A stretch of DNA of 64,000 nucleotides. It comes from Spirosoma radiotolerans. Lineage in GTDB: Bacteria > Bacteroidota > Bacteroidia > Cytophagales > Spirosomataceae. The position numbers and the translations under genes were made by a program. This document shows, one piece after another, positions 26,220 to 34,543 of this stretch. How positions within the stretch are numbered: position 1 is the first letter of the stretch; each line of letters opens with the position of its first letter. The notes below the pieces were generated by a model. That model was not told the DNA's origin and searched no databases. It saw nothing but the letters and a program-made list of their open reading frames with translations. The stretch spans positions 3,658,001 through 3,722,000 of the forward strand of contig NZ_CP010429.1 in NCBI RefSeq assembly GCF_000974425.1, read 5' to 3'.

Positions 26220-26957
26220 ATGACGTATTGTTTAGGAATTAAAGTCGCATCGGGCTTAGTTGCCATCGCAGACAGACGATTAACTTCGGGCTCCGAAGTG
26301 TCGTCTAACCGGAAAATTTCGGTGCACGAAGTCGAGAATCACTCTCTATTTATCATGACATCGGGTTTGCGTTCCGTACGCGATAAAGCGATTACCTACT
26401 TCAAAGAAGTATTGGCCGAACAAGATCGCTCATTCAATAAACTTTATAAAGCGGTAAATGCCTTTGGGGAACAGGTAAAACGAGTGGCCCAGGAGGATAA
26501 AACATCCATTGTTGCCAGCGGGTTGAATTTCAATCTGAACGCCATCGTAGGCGGGCAGTTGGAAGACGATGAAGAACACAAGCTCTTCATGCTGTATCCC
26601 GAAGGAAACTGGGTGGAGGTGGATCAAGGGTCACCCTTTAAAATAATCGGCAATTCCGGCTATGGTAAGCCGCTGTTATTCAGAAATCTATCGTATGAAT
26701 CCAGCATGGCAGATGCGCTGAAAATCGGTTTTCTGGCGTTTGATGCAACCCGGGTTAGTGCCAATGATGTGGACTATCCGTTAGACGTCGTGGTTTATCC
26801 AAAGGATAGTTTTCACATGACCGAATACCGGCTTGAGAAAGAAGATATGGACGAAATATCTCACCAATGGAGTGCTTTACTGGGCAATTCGGTGCGTAAA
26901 GTGCCAACCTATTGGATGGACCCTATTTTTGAGAAAGTACGTTCTACGAAAAAATGA
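26220..26957 (+). CDS. Anbu-type (proteasome-like) Ntn-hydrolase protease
   Basis: 245 residues. The start MTYCLGIKVASGLVAIADRR puts Thr directly after Met, so Thr2 is the expected N-terminal nucleophile after Met removal. The ASD/ADRR region, the RKISVHE lysine and the GGQLEDDEEHKLFMLYPEG strand pair match the ancestral beta-subunit (Anbu) branch of the proteasome/HslV superfamily. Anbu forms ring or helical assemblies and usually sits with a transglutaminase, a circularly permuted ATP-grasp enzyme and an alpha-E protein in a proposed peptide-tagging or synthesis system. Here only the transglutaminase follows (73 bp downstream). The family is firm; catalytic role in this strain is not tested. 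Confidence 0.88.
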   Translation: MTYCLGIKVASGLVAIADRRLTSGSEVSSNRKISVHEVENHSLFIMTSGLRSVRDKAITYFKEVLAEQDRSFNKLYKAVNAFGEQVKRVAQEDKTSIVASGLNFNLNAIVGGQLEDDEEHKLFMLYPEGNWVEVDQGSPFKIIGNSGYGKPLLFRNLSYESSMADALKIGFLAFDATRVSANDVDYPLDVVVYPKDSFHMTEYRLEKEDMDEISHQWSALLGNSVRKVPTYWMDPIFEKVRSTKK

Positions 26958-26973
26958 TACCATTAAGATGTAT

Positions 26974-27023
26974 GATGTAAGATATATGATGTATCCTATA
27001 CCATACATCATATATCTTACATC
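26974..27023. repeat. Perfect palindrome (21-bp arms) inside the Anbu-transglutaminase operon
   Basis: Arms 26974-26994 and 27003-27023 are perfect reverse complements (left arm begins gatgtaagatatatgatg), 8-nt loop. AT-rich, in the 73-bp gap between two co-directional genes, ending 7 nt before the transglutaminase ATG, where it could mask the start or stabilise the upstream message. Confidence 0.85.
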
Positions 27024-27030
27024 GTTCATC

Positions 27031-27861
27031 ATGCAGCTTCACGTTCGGCATAAATCCGAATATACATACGACAGCCCCGTGGCCCTGAGTCCACAAATGC
27101 TCTACCTGTACCCCCGGACCTATCCTTACCAGCGGTTGCTGAATTATGAACTGCTGATCGATCCGCAACCCGCGCGGGTCGTACGCAATGTTGATGTGGA
27201 AGGGAATATTCAGCAGGTGGTCTATTTCAACCACCCAACGAAGCACCTCAGGGTAGTGGCTGACATAGAACTTCAGTCCGACGATTTCAATTCATTCGAT
27301 TTTGTTTTATATCCATTTGATACGAAGCGGGTACCTTTTCGATACCCGAAAGCCATTGACGATCTACTGCAGCCTTATCTGGAGCAGGTAGGCGTTTCAG
27401 ATCGTGTCAGAAACTGGGCCAGGGAACTGGCGGCCGGCGCCAACTGGCAGACAACGGGCTTTTTGATCGCCCTAAACCAGGCTCTTCGAAAATTTACGTA
27501 CGAAATTCGTGAAGTAGGGGCTCCGTTTCCACCCGAGCAAACCTTAACCCTTCGCAAAGGCTCATGCCGGGATTATACAACGCTATTTATGGCCGCCTGC
27601 CGGAGTCTGGGCATTGCGGCCCGTTTCGTGAGCGGCTATTTATTCGGAAATCCGCAGCAGGAGCACCAACTCCACGCCTGGGCCGAGGTCTATTTGCCGG
27701 GAGCCGGCTGGCGGGGATTCGACCCTACCGAAGGATCACTCGTGCTGAATCGGCACATTTTTCTGACCTCGACTGCTAAGCCCGAATTAGCGGCTCCCAT
27801 TAGCGGAACATTTAAAGGGCGGGCCAACTCCACCTTACGTTCCGAACTGCTCTTCGTATAA
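27031..27861 (+). CDS. Transglutaminase-like protease family protein (Anbu partner)
   Basis: 276 residues from ATG 27031 (MQLHVRHKSEYTYDSPVALS). Earlier in-frame starts lie inside the Anbu gene and the palindrome. An N-terminal beta domain (about 1-100, typical bacterial transglutaminase N-terminus) is followed by the papain-like core: Cys179 in LRKGSCRDYTTLF, His215 in HQLHAWAEVYLP and Asp231 in WRGFDPTEG, a complete triad. Proteins of this type accompany Anbu in many genomes and are proposed to act as peptidases or amide-forming enzymes. Cytoplasmic (no signal peptide). Confidence 0.88.
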   Translation: MQLHVRHKSEYTYDSPVALSPQMLYLYPRTYPYQRLLNYELLIDPQPARVVRNVDVEGNIQQVVYFNHPTKHLRVVADIELQSDDFNSFDFVLYPFDTKRVPFRYPKAIDDLLQPYLEQVGVSDRVRNWARELAAGANWQTTGFLIALNQALRKFTYEIREVGAPFPPEQTLTLRKGSCRDYTTLFMAACRSLGIAARFVSGYLFGNPQQEHQLHAWAEVYLPGAGWRGFDPTEGSLVLNRHIFLTSTAKPELAAPISGTFKGRANSTLRSELLFV

Positions 27862-27914
27862 AATCCCGGTTATAAGCTCACCTTTGCTTGAACTTTACAA
27901 GGCCTGAACACCTA

Positions 27915-27941
27915 TTGCTGACGCTCGATCGACTATCTTTG
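27915..27941 (+). promoter_or_regulatory. Promoter of the phosphosugar mutase gene
   Basis: -33 TTG at 27915-27917, 16-bp spacer, and -7 TATCTTTG at 27934-27941 followed by C, the full Bacteroidota consensus. Predicted leader about 31 nt to the GTG at 27977. Confidence 0.6.
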
Positions 27942-27976
27942 CATACTTATCTACCTTTATTTACCCAACCCAAAAC

Positions 27977-29389
27977 GTGGCATTAATTAAGTCTATTTCC
28001 GGGATTCGAGGGACGATTGGGGGGCGCAGCGGAGACGGACTGACCCCTTTGGATGTTGTTAAATTTACAGCAGCATTTGGTCAATGGCTCCGGCAACGTA
28101 ATCCCGAACGCCAGTCGGTTGTTATTGGCCGCGATGGCCGCTTGTCAGGCGAGATGGTTTCCAAACTGGTGGCCGCTACCCTACAGGGGCTTGGCCTTAA
28201 TGTGATCGATCTGGGTCTGTCCACCACGCCTACGGTTGAACTGGCCGTAGCTGGCGAAGGCGCGGCTGGTGGTATTATTCTGACAGCCAGCCACAACCCG
28301 ATTCAATGGAACGCCCTCAAACTGCTCAATGAAACCGGCGAATTTATTTCCGCGCAGGATGGGGCCGACGTGCTGGCCATGGCCGACAGTGAATCCTTTG
28401 ACTTTGCAGAGGTTCGTAAATTAGGCAAATACACCGCGGATAACACCTGGCTTCAAAAACACATTGACCAAATTCTGGCCCTGCCTCTGGTTGATCGGAA
28501 TGCCATTGCTACCCGAAACTTCCGAGTTGTTGTCGATGCGGTCAACTCAACCGGCGGCATTGCGGTCCCCATGCTGCTGGAGGCACTCGGCGTTGAGCAG
28601 ATCACGAAGCTGCATTGTGAACCCACCGGCAATTTTGCCCATAATCCAGAGCCACTTCCCGAAAACCTGCGCGACATTATTAAAGAAATGGAGAAAGGCA
28701 ATGCCGATCTGGGTATTGTGGTTGATCCTGATGTCGACCGGCTGGCGCTAATTTGTGAAGACGGTTCAGCGTTTGGCGAAGAGTATACGCTGGTTGCGGT
28801 TGCCGATTATGTGCTAAAAAACAAACCCGAAGGCAAGGCAGGGAATACAATTTCCAATATGTCGAGCACGGTTGCGCTACGCGACGTAACCCGGAAGTAC
28901 GGAGGTCAGCATTTTGCCTCTGCAGTAGGCGAAGTGAACGTGGTGGAAATGATGAAAGAGAAAGATGCCGTAATTGGTGGCGAGGGGAATGGCGGAATCA
29001 TTTACCCCGACCTGCACCACGGCCGCGACGCACTCGTAGGCATCGCCCTTTTCCTGACGCATCTGGCAAAATTTGGGAAGTCGGCCTCTATGCTGCGCCG
29101 AATTTACCCGAACTACTATATTTCCAAAAACAAGATCGAGCTAACACCCGATATCAATGTCGATGCGGTGCTGGATCGAATTCAGGCTAAATACGCCAAG
29201 AATCCCATCAATACCATCGATGGAGTCAAAATCGAGTTTGATAAGGAATGGGTTCATCTTCGGAAATCGAATACCGAGCCGATCATTCGTATTTATTCAG
29301 AATCTGACACACTGGCAACGGCCGATCACCTGGCCGGTAAAATCATCAATGATATTCGGGAAGTGCTAGCCGAAAATCGCCAGTTGTAA
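27977..29389 (+). CDS. glmM: Phosphoglucosamine mutase (phosphohexomutase family)
   Basis: 470 residues with a GTG start; MALIKSISGIRGTIGG is the conserved beginning of the Bacteroidota enzyme, so GTG 27977 is well supported. Phosphoserine loop TASHNP with Ser105, Mg-binding DPDVDR (250-255), sugar-binding EGNGG (about 335) and phosphate-binding RKSNTEPIIRIY near the C-terminus. It interconverts glucosamine-6- and glucosamine-1-phosphate for UDP-GlcNAc and peptidoglycan synthesis; a phosphomannomutase/phosphoglucomutase role is the alternative because the family is broad. Single gene with its own promoter and terminator. Confidence 0.88.
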   Translation: MALIKSISGIRGTIGGRSGDGLTPLDVVKFTAAFGQWLRQRNPERQSVVIGRDGRLSGEMVSKLVAATLQGLGLNVIDLGLSTTPTVELAVAGEGAAGGIILTASHNPIQWNALKLLNETGEFISAQDGADVLAMADSESFDFAEVRKLGKYTADNTWLQKHIDQILALPLVDRNAIATRNFRVVVDAVNSTGGIAVPMLLEALGVEQITKLHCEPTGNFAHNPEPLPENLRDIIKEMEKGNADLGIVVDPDVDRLALICEDGSAFGEEYTLVAVADYVLKNKPEGKAGNTISNMSSTVALRDVTRKYGGQHFASAVGEVNVVEMMKEKDAVIGGEGNGGIIYPDLHHGRDALVGIALFLTHLAKFGKSASMLRRIYPNYYISKNKIELTPDINVDAVLDRIQAKYAKNPINTIDGVKIEFDKEWVHLRKSNTEPIIRIYSESDTLATADHLAGKIINDIREVLAENRQL

Positions 29390-29417
29390 CTAATCTGCAG
29401 CATCTAATTAGCCTACT

Positions 29418-29451
29418 AAAAAAGGCCATTCTACCTAGAGTGGCCTTTTTT
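29418..29451 (+). terminator. Intrinsic terminator after the mutase gene
   Basis: Stem aaaaaaggcca (29418-29428) with tggcctttttt (29441-29451), extendable inward with one mismatch, followed by more T. Confidence 0.85.
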
Positions 29452-29527
29452 TATTGCCTAACGGCAACCCCCATCTTGTGGAATAAACTACTCAATACAA
29501 GACAGGCTCCGTTTAAAACAAACGAAT

Positions 29528-29550
29528 AATAAATAGTTAATCTATTTATT
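29528..29550. promoter_or_regulatory. AT-only palindrome upstream of YtxH gene
   Basis: aataaatag (29528-29536) and ctatttatt (29542-29550), extendable by two pairs, about 90 nt before the YtxH start in a 250-bp gap that holds no gene. Possible operator; no known site recognised. Confidence 0.35.
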
Positions 29551-29639
29551 ATCAGATGAATACCACAGAACAAAACAGTATGGCATAGTTTTTAATAAGT
29601 GTAAGTAATCCCAAAACGAAATTCAAAACGAACAGAATT

Positions 29640-29996
29640 ATGAGCTTTATAAGAGGTGTATTAGCAGGCTTGGCTATTGGTTATCTGACAGCTCCCCGGA
29701 GTGGCAAAGAAACCCGTGAAAAATTGACCCAAAATGTCAATGATTTACAGAGCCAATGGGAAGAGGGCGTTTCGCAAGTGAAATCGCAGGTCGACAAACT
29801 GGTTGGTAAGGCCGAAACAACGGCAAACCAGTATGCTAATAAAGCTGAGAATAAAGTCGATCAGTTGAAGAACGAAGCTCAGTCGAGCTATAATCAGGAT
29901 CGTGCTAAGACAGCCTATAACAACAAAGTTGATGATGCCGCCGACGCAACGAAAGCAGGCATCAACAACGTAGAGGATGCGTTGAAGCTGAATTAA
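29640..29996 (+). CDS. YtxH-domain stress-type protein
   Basis: 118 residues. The N-terminus MSFIRGVLAGLAIGYLTAPRSGK is a glycine-zipper hydrophobic segment followed by the APRSGKETREKL motif typical of YtxH proteins. The remainder is one long polar helix with heptad-like Ala/Lys/Gln content (KSQVDKLVGKAETTANQYAN) that could form a coiled coil or LEA-like chain. In other bacteria YtxH proteins are general stress or desiccation proteins attached to the membrane. It has its own strong downstream terminator. Confidence 0.85.
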   Translation: MSFIRGVLAGLAIGYLTAPRSGKETREKLTQNVNDLQSQWEEGVSQVKSQVDKLVGKAETTANQYANKAENKVDQLKNEAQSSYNQDRAKTAYNNKVDDAADATKAGINNVEDALKLN

Positions 29997-30014
29997 CGGT
30001 TTCATATCGATAAT

Positions 30015-30050
30015 AAATAAGCCCGGCTTGCTTGCAAGCCGGGCTTATTT
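30015..30050. terminator. Bidirectional terminator
   Basis: Perfect 16-bp stem (30015-30030 with 30035-30050, 4-nt loop cttg) between the convergent YtxH and DUF2911 genes, GC-rich core with A/T tails on both sides. Confidence 0.85.
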
Positions 30051-30072
30051 ATGCCGAATTAGTTAATCAAGC

Positions 30073-30606
30073 TTATTTGATTGTAATTGGCAGTTCGATA
30101 TGTTCCCAACGAAGTAAGACGCCCTTACCGGTTACATCATATACCAGTCGCTCGTTCATCTGGGCAGTTTTGACAGGTTTCGCCATGACGCGCAAGACGT
30201 CCTGTCCCTGGTCGTATTTAAAAGCCCCCCACTGGTTCGCTACTTTGTTGAAAATAACGGTCCATTCGTTTTCTCCAGGGATGGTAAAGAAGCCATATTT
30301 ACCGGCTGGCAACGACTTCCCTTCCACCGTAATATCCTTATCAGTTTCGAAGGTCGTAGCCTCGTTAGCGCCCGAGCGCCACACTTTTCCATAAGGTGCA
30401 AGCGTGCTGCCAGCATCCCAGACAGGCCGGCCTTTCACCGATGGGCTACTGTAATTGATTGTGATCGTGGCGCCATTGACTTTTCCGCTGGCCATGGCGG
30501 GCGGACTGGGCCGATTTGCTTTATCGCCTTGTGCCCAGGTCGTTAAACTCATCAGTACACCTGCCAATGTAAGGACCATCAGGCGCTTTATGCTTGTCGT
30601 TTTCAT
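30073..30606 (-). CDS. DUF2911 domain protein, exported
   Basis: 177 residues. Signal peptide (about 1-26, VLTLAGVLMSLTTWAQG). One DUF2911 domain with the same blocks as the protein at the left edge of the window (SSPSVKGRPVWD, KVWRSGANEATTF, GKYGFFTIPGENEW, LRWEHIELPI) but without the TPR-like extension. Function unknown; presumably periplasmic. The two copies are about 30 kb apart and not in an operon. Confidence 0.85.
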   Translation of the reverse strand: MKTTSIKRLMVLTLAGVLMSLTTWAQGDKANRPSPPAMASGKVNGATITINYSSPSVKGRPVWDAGSTLAPYGKVWRSGANEATTFETDKDITVEGKSLPAGKYGFFTIPGENEWTVIFNKVANQWGAFKYDQGQDVLRVMAKPVKTAQMNERLVYDVTGKGVLLRWEHIELPITIK

Positions 30607-30687
30607 CGTAGTAAATAGTAAGTATCCGGATTAAATGTAGGCAAAAACACGGATAACCGGGCAGTGCATGGCTTACGATTTTGCATA

Positions 30688-30723
30688 AAAATACCCGGTG
30701 CTGATCTTGACACCGGGTATTTT
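30688..30723 (-). terminator. Terminator of guaA
   Basis: Perfect 13-bp stem (aaaatacccggtg with caccgggtatttt), 10-nt loop, 25 bp after the guaA stop on the minus strand, with an A-run on the plus strand that gives a U-run in the RNA. Confidence 0.85.
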
Positions 30724-30747
30724 GTGTAGGCAATAAATTCAGGTGGT

Positions 30748-32280
30748 CTACTCCCACTCGATCGTTGCCGGTGGTTTCGATGAAATATCGTACACAACCC
30801 GGTTGACACCCTTTACCCGATTGATGATTTCGTTCGATATATCGGCCAGGAATTCGTAAGGAAGGTGTGCCCAGTCGGCGGTCATGCCGTCTACGCTCGT
30901 TACGGCCCGTAATGCGACGACACGTTCATACGTACGCTCGTCGCCCATTACGCCGACCGATTGTACGGGCAGGAGCATGGCACCCGCTTGCCACACTTTA
31001 TCGTACAATCCTTCGCGTTTTAAGCCATCGATAAACAGCGCGTCGACCTGCTGTAATATGTCAACCTTTTCGGCGGTCACATCGCCCAGAATACGAATGG
31101 CCAGCCCAGGGCCTGGGAACGGATGCCGGCCGAGGATCGCTTCTGGCAGACCCAGCGTTCGGCCCACGGCGCGCACTTCGTCTTTAAATAAGGTATTGAG
31201 TGGCTCCACCACTTTCAGCTTCATGAAATCAGGAAGACCGCCTACATTATGGTGCGACTTGATCGTTGCCGAAGGTCCTTTCACCGAAACAGACTCGATA
31301 ACGTCCGGATAAATGGTCCCCTGCCCCAACCACGATACGCCGTCGATCAGGTGAGCCTCGTGGTCAAAGACTTCGATAAACGTACGTCCAATGGCTTTGC
31401 GCTTGGCCTCCGGGTCCGTCAAACCAGCCAGGGCGCGGTAGAACTGCTCTTTTGCATCAACGCCTTTGACATTCAGACCCAATGTTTTATAGGATTCCAG
31501 AACACCCGCAAACTCATCTTTCCGAAGTACGCCATTATCGACAAAAATGCAATACAGATTTTTACCGATAGCCTGATGGATGAGCATAGCCGCTACCGAC
31601 GAATCAACGCCACCGGATAGCCCCAGTACAACTCTATCGTCGCCCAGTTGCTGCTTCAGGTTGGCCACTGTCGTTTCAGCAAATGACTCTGCCGTCCAAT
31701 TCTGCGAACAGCCGCAGATATCGACAACGAAGTTATGCAGGAGCAGTTTACCCTGCAGTGAATGCGTTACTTCTGGGTGAAACTGAATGCCATACGTGGG
31801 TTCACCTTCTACCTGGAAAGCAGCCACAGACACCGTTTCCGTCGACGCAATGATATCGAAATTATCGGGTACACTCGTGATCGTATCGGCATGCGACATC
31901 CAGACCTGCGAGTGCTGATCAATTCCCTTCAACAGGGGATTTTCGGCCTTAACGGTGCCCAGCTTGGCCCGGCCATACTCGCGAATGGATGACGCTTTCA
32001 CTTCGCCACCGCTGGTGTGAGCCAGTAATTGCGCACCGTAGCAAACGCCCAAAAGTGGCATTTTATGCCGGAAAGCGGCCAGGTGCACCTCGGGTGCATC
32101 GACATCACGAACGGACGAAGGACTACCTGAGAGAATGATGCCCTTAACGTCGGGCGTAATGGTTGGGAGGTGATTATACGGATGGATTTCGCAGTAAACA
32201 TTCAGTTCGCGCACCCGGCGAGCAATGAGTTGCGTGTACTGAGAACCAAAATCAAGAATCAGAATCTGTTCGGTGGCCAT
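30748..32280 (-). CDS. guaA: GMP synthase (glutamine-hydrolysing)
   Basis: 510 residues from ATG 32280 ([20 protein letters not shown]). A start 7 codons upstream lies before the likely transcription start and is rejected. Class I glutamine amidotransferase domain: Cys80 in [11 protein letters not shown], His168 and Glu170 in [13 protein letters not shown]-pyrophosphatase P-loop SGGVDSS (222-228). C-terminal dimerisation domain ends IEWE, as in other GuaA proteins. It makes GMP from XMP, glutamine and ATP. Single-gene transcript. Confidence 0.97.
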   Translation of the reverse strand: MATEQILILDFGSQYTQLIARRVRELNVYCEIHPYNHLPTITPDVKGIILSGSPSSVRDVDAPEVHLAAFRHKMPLLGVCYGAQLLAHTSGGEVKASSIREYGRAKLGTVKAENPLLKGIDQHSQVWMSHADTITSVPDNFDIIASTETVSVAAFQVEGEPTYGIQFHPEVTHSLQGKLLLHNFVVDICGCSQNWTAESFAETTVANLKQQLGDDRVVLGLSGGVDSSVAAMLIHQAIGKNLYCIFVDNGVLRKDEFAGVLESYKTLGLNVKGVDAKEQFYRALAGLTDPEAKRKAIGRTFIEVFDHEAHLIDGVSWLGQGTIYPDVIESVSVKGPSATIKSHHNVGGLPDFMKLKVVEPLNTLFKDEVRAVGRTLGLPEAILGRHPFPGPGLAIRILGDVTAEKVDILQQVDALFIDGLKREGLYDKVWQAGAMLLPVQSVGVMGDERTYERVVALRAVTSVDGMTADWAHLPYEFLADISNEIINRVKGVNRVVYDISSKPPATIEWE

Positions 32281-32298
32281 GAATAGGTCTCTAAAATG

Positions 32299-32306
32299 CA
32301 AAGTTA
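32299..32306 (-). promoter_or_regulatory. -7 element of guaA
   Basis: Minus-strand TAACTTTG; predicted leader about 14 nt to ATG 32280. It decides the start codon choice. Confidence 0.5.
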
Positions 32307-32357
32307 GGGCATTTTTCGTGAAAACGCCCTAATCAACCCAACCTTACCTCTGAATGC

Positions 32358-34427
32358 TTAATGGGTTACTACCAATCGACACTGGACCCCACCGGTTTTG
32401 TACCGCATGGTTAGCACATACGTACCGGTTGGCACAGAAGCGACCGAAAACGACAAAAACGGGGTTCCTGCGGGCACCTGGTAGTTTCGTTGTAGCGCCG
32501 TTTTACCTGCTTCATTGGTTAAAGTGAGCGAAACAGCATCGCCACTCCAGTCTAACGGCAGGCGTACATTCACCTGATCCGTTGCCGGATTTGGATATAC
32601 TAAGGCACTTGAATTGGCCAATGACCCCGTATAACCCAACTCCAGTTCGGGTCCTACTTTAACATTTAAAACCAGTTGTAACGAAGCCGTTACTGTAGGG
32701 GAATAATCCGACTCAGCCCGATTGCCCAGTGCCCGAACCCGATATTTATAAATTTTACCAAGCTTGAGAGAGTCAGGCTGGTTGGACTTCCGCAGGTCCT
32801 GATACATAATGGCGGTACCTGGCAGCAGCACAAGCGGCTTGAACAGGTCACCGGTATCGGCCCGTTCGATGGCCCACTGAGCAATACTATCCGACTTCGT
32901 TTCCCAGGTGAGTTTGATTGCAGTCGTATCGATCGAAACGGCCCGTAAATCAGCAACCGGTGCCAGGGGTGGAGCGATTGGTACCTGGTAGAATGTCAGG
33001 GCCCGCATTCCCCGACTATTACGGATAACCGGTCCGGCATAAAAACCAAGTTCATTGTCTTTGTACGATGAGGGCAAGTACGTCAGGTGCTTGGCCGTAA
33101 TGGGCTTCGTCAATTTTAACACCAGCCGATTCCCCTGTTCTGTCACGGATTTAATGATCCCACTTTCGCCATTCGGGTAATCTGAATAAATGAAATTGGA
33201 TAAGCTTTGGGTGTATTTATGGCCATTGCTCCGATTGGTGATGGTTGTGTCGGCGGGCCAGTGTACTTCCTGGTTAGGCTCGAATTCAAGGGTAATTTCG
33301 TCCTGTTTGGGTGTACTGTAATACAAGCGTTGCAGGTTGGGCGAATGAATATTATTGGTATCGGCTGATGCATAAAAGTCGCTGGCAACAAGCCGGTATA
33401 ATTCCAGACCGAATTGACGATACGCTACTTCATCATAATGAAGGCCCTGATAGCCAGGCAGTCCTACCGTAGCAATGGGTTCATTATCCCCAAATAGTGT
33501 TTTTGACCGGCGTTGAAAATCTCGTAACGCACCCGCTTTTATCACATCATTTGTAAGTAAATTCAGTTGCGAGTGATACACCTTTTTTATACCCGGATAA
33601 TCCTTTTTCCAATAGCTGTATAATTGGGGGAAAACGCGGCTGTATACATCGGGATCATTGGCCGCTTCGGCCTCGCCCTGCCGCCAGATCATGGCTTTTA
33701 CCTGACTAGCAACACCTGCCTTGCTGACTCGATAATATAAGCGCCCGTATAAGTTGTTCATTGAAGCCGGTTGGCTGGCATCCCGAATGGCATGGCTGCT
33801 GATATCCGTTGAGCCAACAGCACCATTGATCACAGCCGTTGGAATTCCATTCTGCTCTTTAATGTAACGTTGAAGCTCAACGCCCCATAGGGTATTTGCG
33901 CCTTCGGTGGTGTTGGTCAGGCACCAGGCTGTGTCGGCGGGATTGTAGGTTGCGGCTCCGTTATTGACGCCAAACGTCCGGCAAAATTCGCTTTTGTAGG
34001 CATTTTCGTTGAACCGGCCAACGGCGTTCGACTGGCCCATAATCAGGAATACATCCCCACACACAATGCTATCCCGAATGGCAACCTGCACGGAATCGCC
34101 GGGGGTAGCCCGATGCACAAATACCTGAAAGCTGTATTGACTTAACTCGGCTTTGATAATTGGCTTAAACGAAAAACGCCCGGTACTCGAGTCTGTGACT
34201 GTCCGGGCATATTGATACCGAAGCTGATTCCGAAGGACGACAAGTGACACAGCTTTCACGTCGCCAACGGGCGCCCGGCCAGCAATCGCAACCGCACATT
34301 GGCTGGTTTGGTCGCGAGGATAAAGCTGTAATCGGGCAGGCCACTGGTCGAAGGCAACAGAAACCTGCGCCGACCCTCGAAAAGGGACGATGACGCTTAA
34401 AAGTAAAAAGGTTAATAACAGTTTCAC
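32358..34427 (-). CDS. T9SS-exported sialate O-acetylesterase-like (SASA) protein
   Basis: 689 residues. Signal peptide (LLTFLLLSVIVPFRGSAQ). An SGNH-type acetylesterase domain follows a short beta region: nucleophile Ser133 in IMGQSNAVGRF, IWRQGEAEAAND (about 240) and the His motif GLHYDEVAYRQFG (about 333). A fibronectin type III-like domain (about 495-590, APVADLRAVSIDTTAIKLTW) and a type A T9SS tail (last 80 residues, ALVYPNPATDQVNVRL, VASVPTGTYVLTM) complete it. It should remove acetyl groups from extracellular glycans. No sialidase or polysaccharide lyase lies nearby, so the substrate is open. Confidence 0.87.
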   Translation of the reverse strand: MKLLLTFLLLSVIVPFRGSAQVSVAFDQWPARLQLYPRDQTSQCAVAIAGRAPVGDVKAVSLVVLRNQLRYQYARTVTDSSTGRFSFKPIIKAELSQYSFQVFVHRATPGDSVQVAIRDSIVCGDVFLIMGQSNAVGRFNENAYKSEFCRTFGVNNGAATYNPADTAWCLTNTTEGANTLWGVELQRYIKEQNGIPTAVINGAVGSTDISSHAIRDASQPASMNNLYGRLYYRVSKAGVASQVKAMIWRQGEAEAANDPDVYSRVFPQLYSYWKKDYPGIKKVYHSQLNLLTNDVIKAGALRDFQRRSKTLFGDNEPIATVGLPGYQGLHYDEVAYRQFGLELYRLVASDFYASADTNNIHSPNLQRLYYSTPKQDEITLEFEPNQEVHWPADTTITNRSNGHKYTQSLSNFIYSDYPNGESGIIKSVTEQGNRLVLKLTKPITAKHLTYLPSSYKDNELGFYAGPVIRNSRGMRALTFYQVPIAPPLAPVADLRAVSIDTTAIKLTWETKSDSIAQWAIERADTGDLFKPLVLLPGTAIMYQDLRKSNQPDSLKLGKIYKYRVRALGNRAESDYSPTVTASLQLVLNVKVGPELELGYTGSLANSSALVYPNPATDQVNVRLPLDWSGDAVSLTLTNEAGKTALQRNYQVPAGTPFLSFSVASVPTGTYVLTMRYKTGGVQCRLVVTH

Positions 34428-34468
34428 AGAGTTACGGAAGAAATTTTACCAACAATTGTAGTGTGCGG

Positions 34469-34476
34469 CAAATGTA
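34469..34476 (-). promoter_or_regulatory. -7 element of the acetylesterase gene
   Basis: Minus-strand TACATTTG; predicted leader about 37 nt to ATG 34427. Confidence 0.45.
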
Positions 34477-34543
34477 CTTTATTGTAACTAAATGATTGTT
34501 AATAAAGAATAAACAAATGATTTCAATTAGACAAATTAACTAG

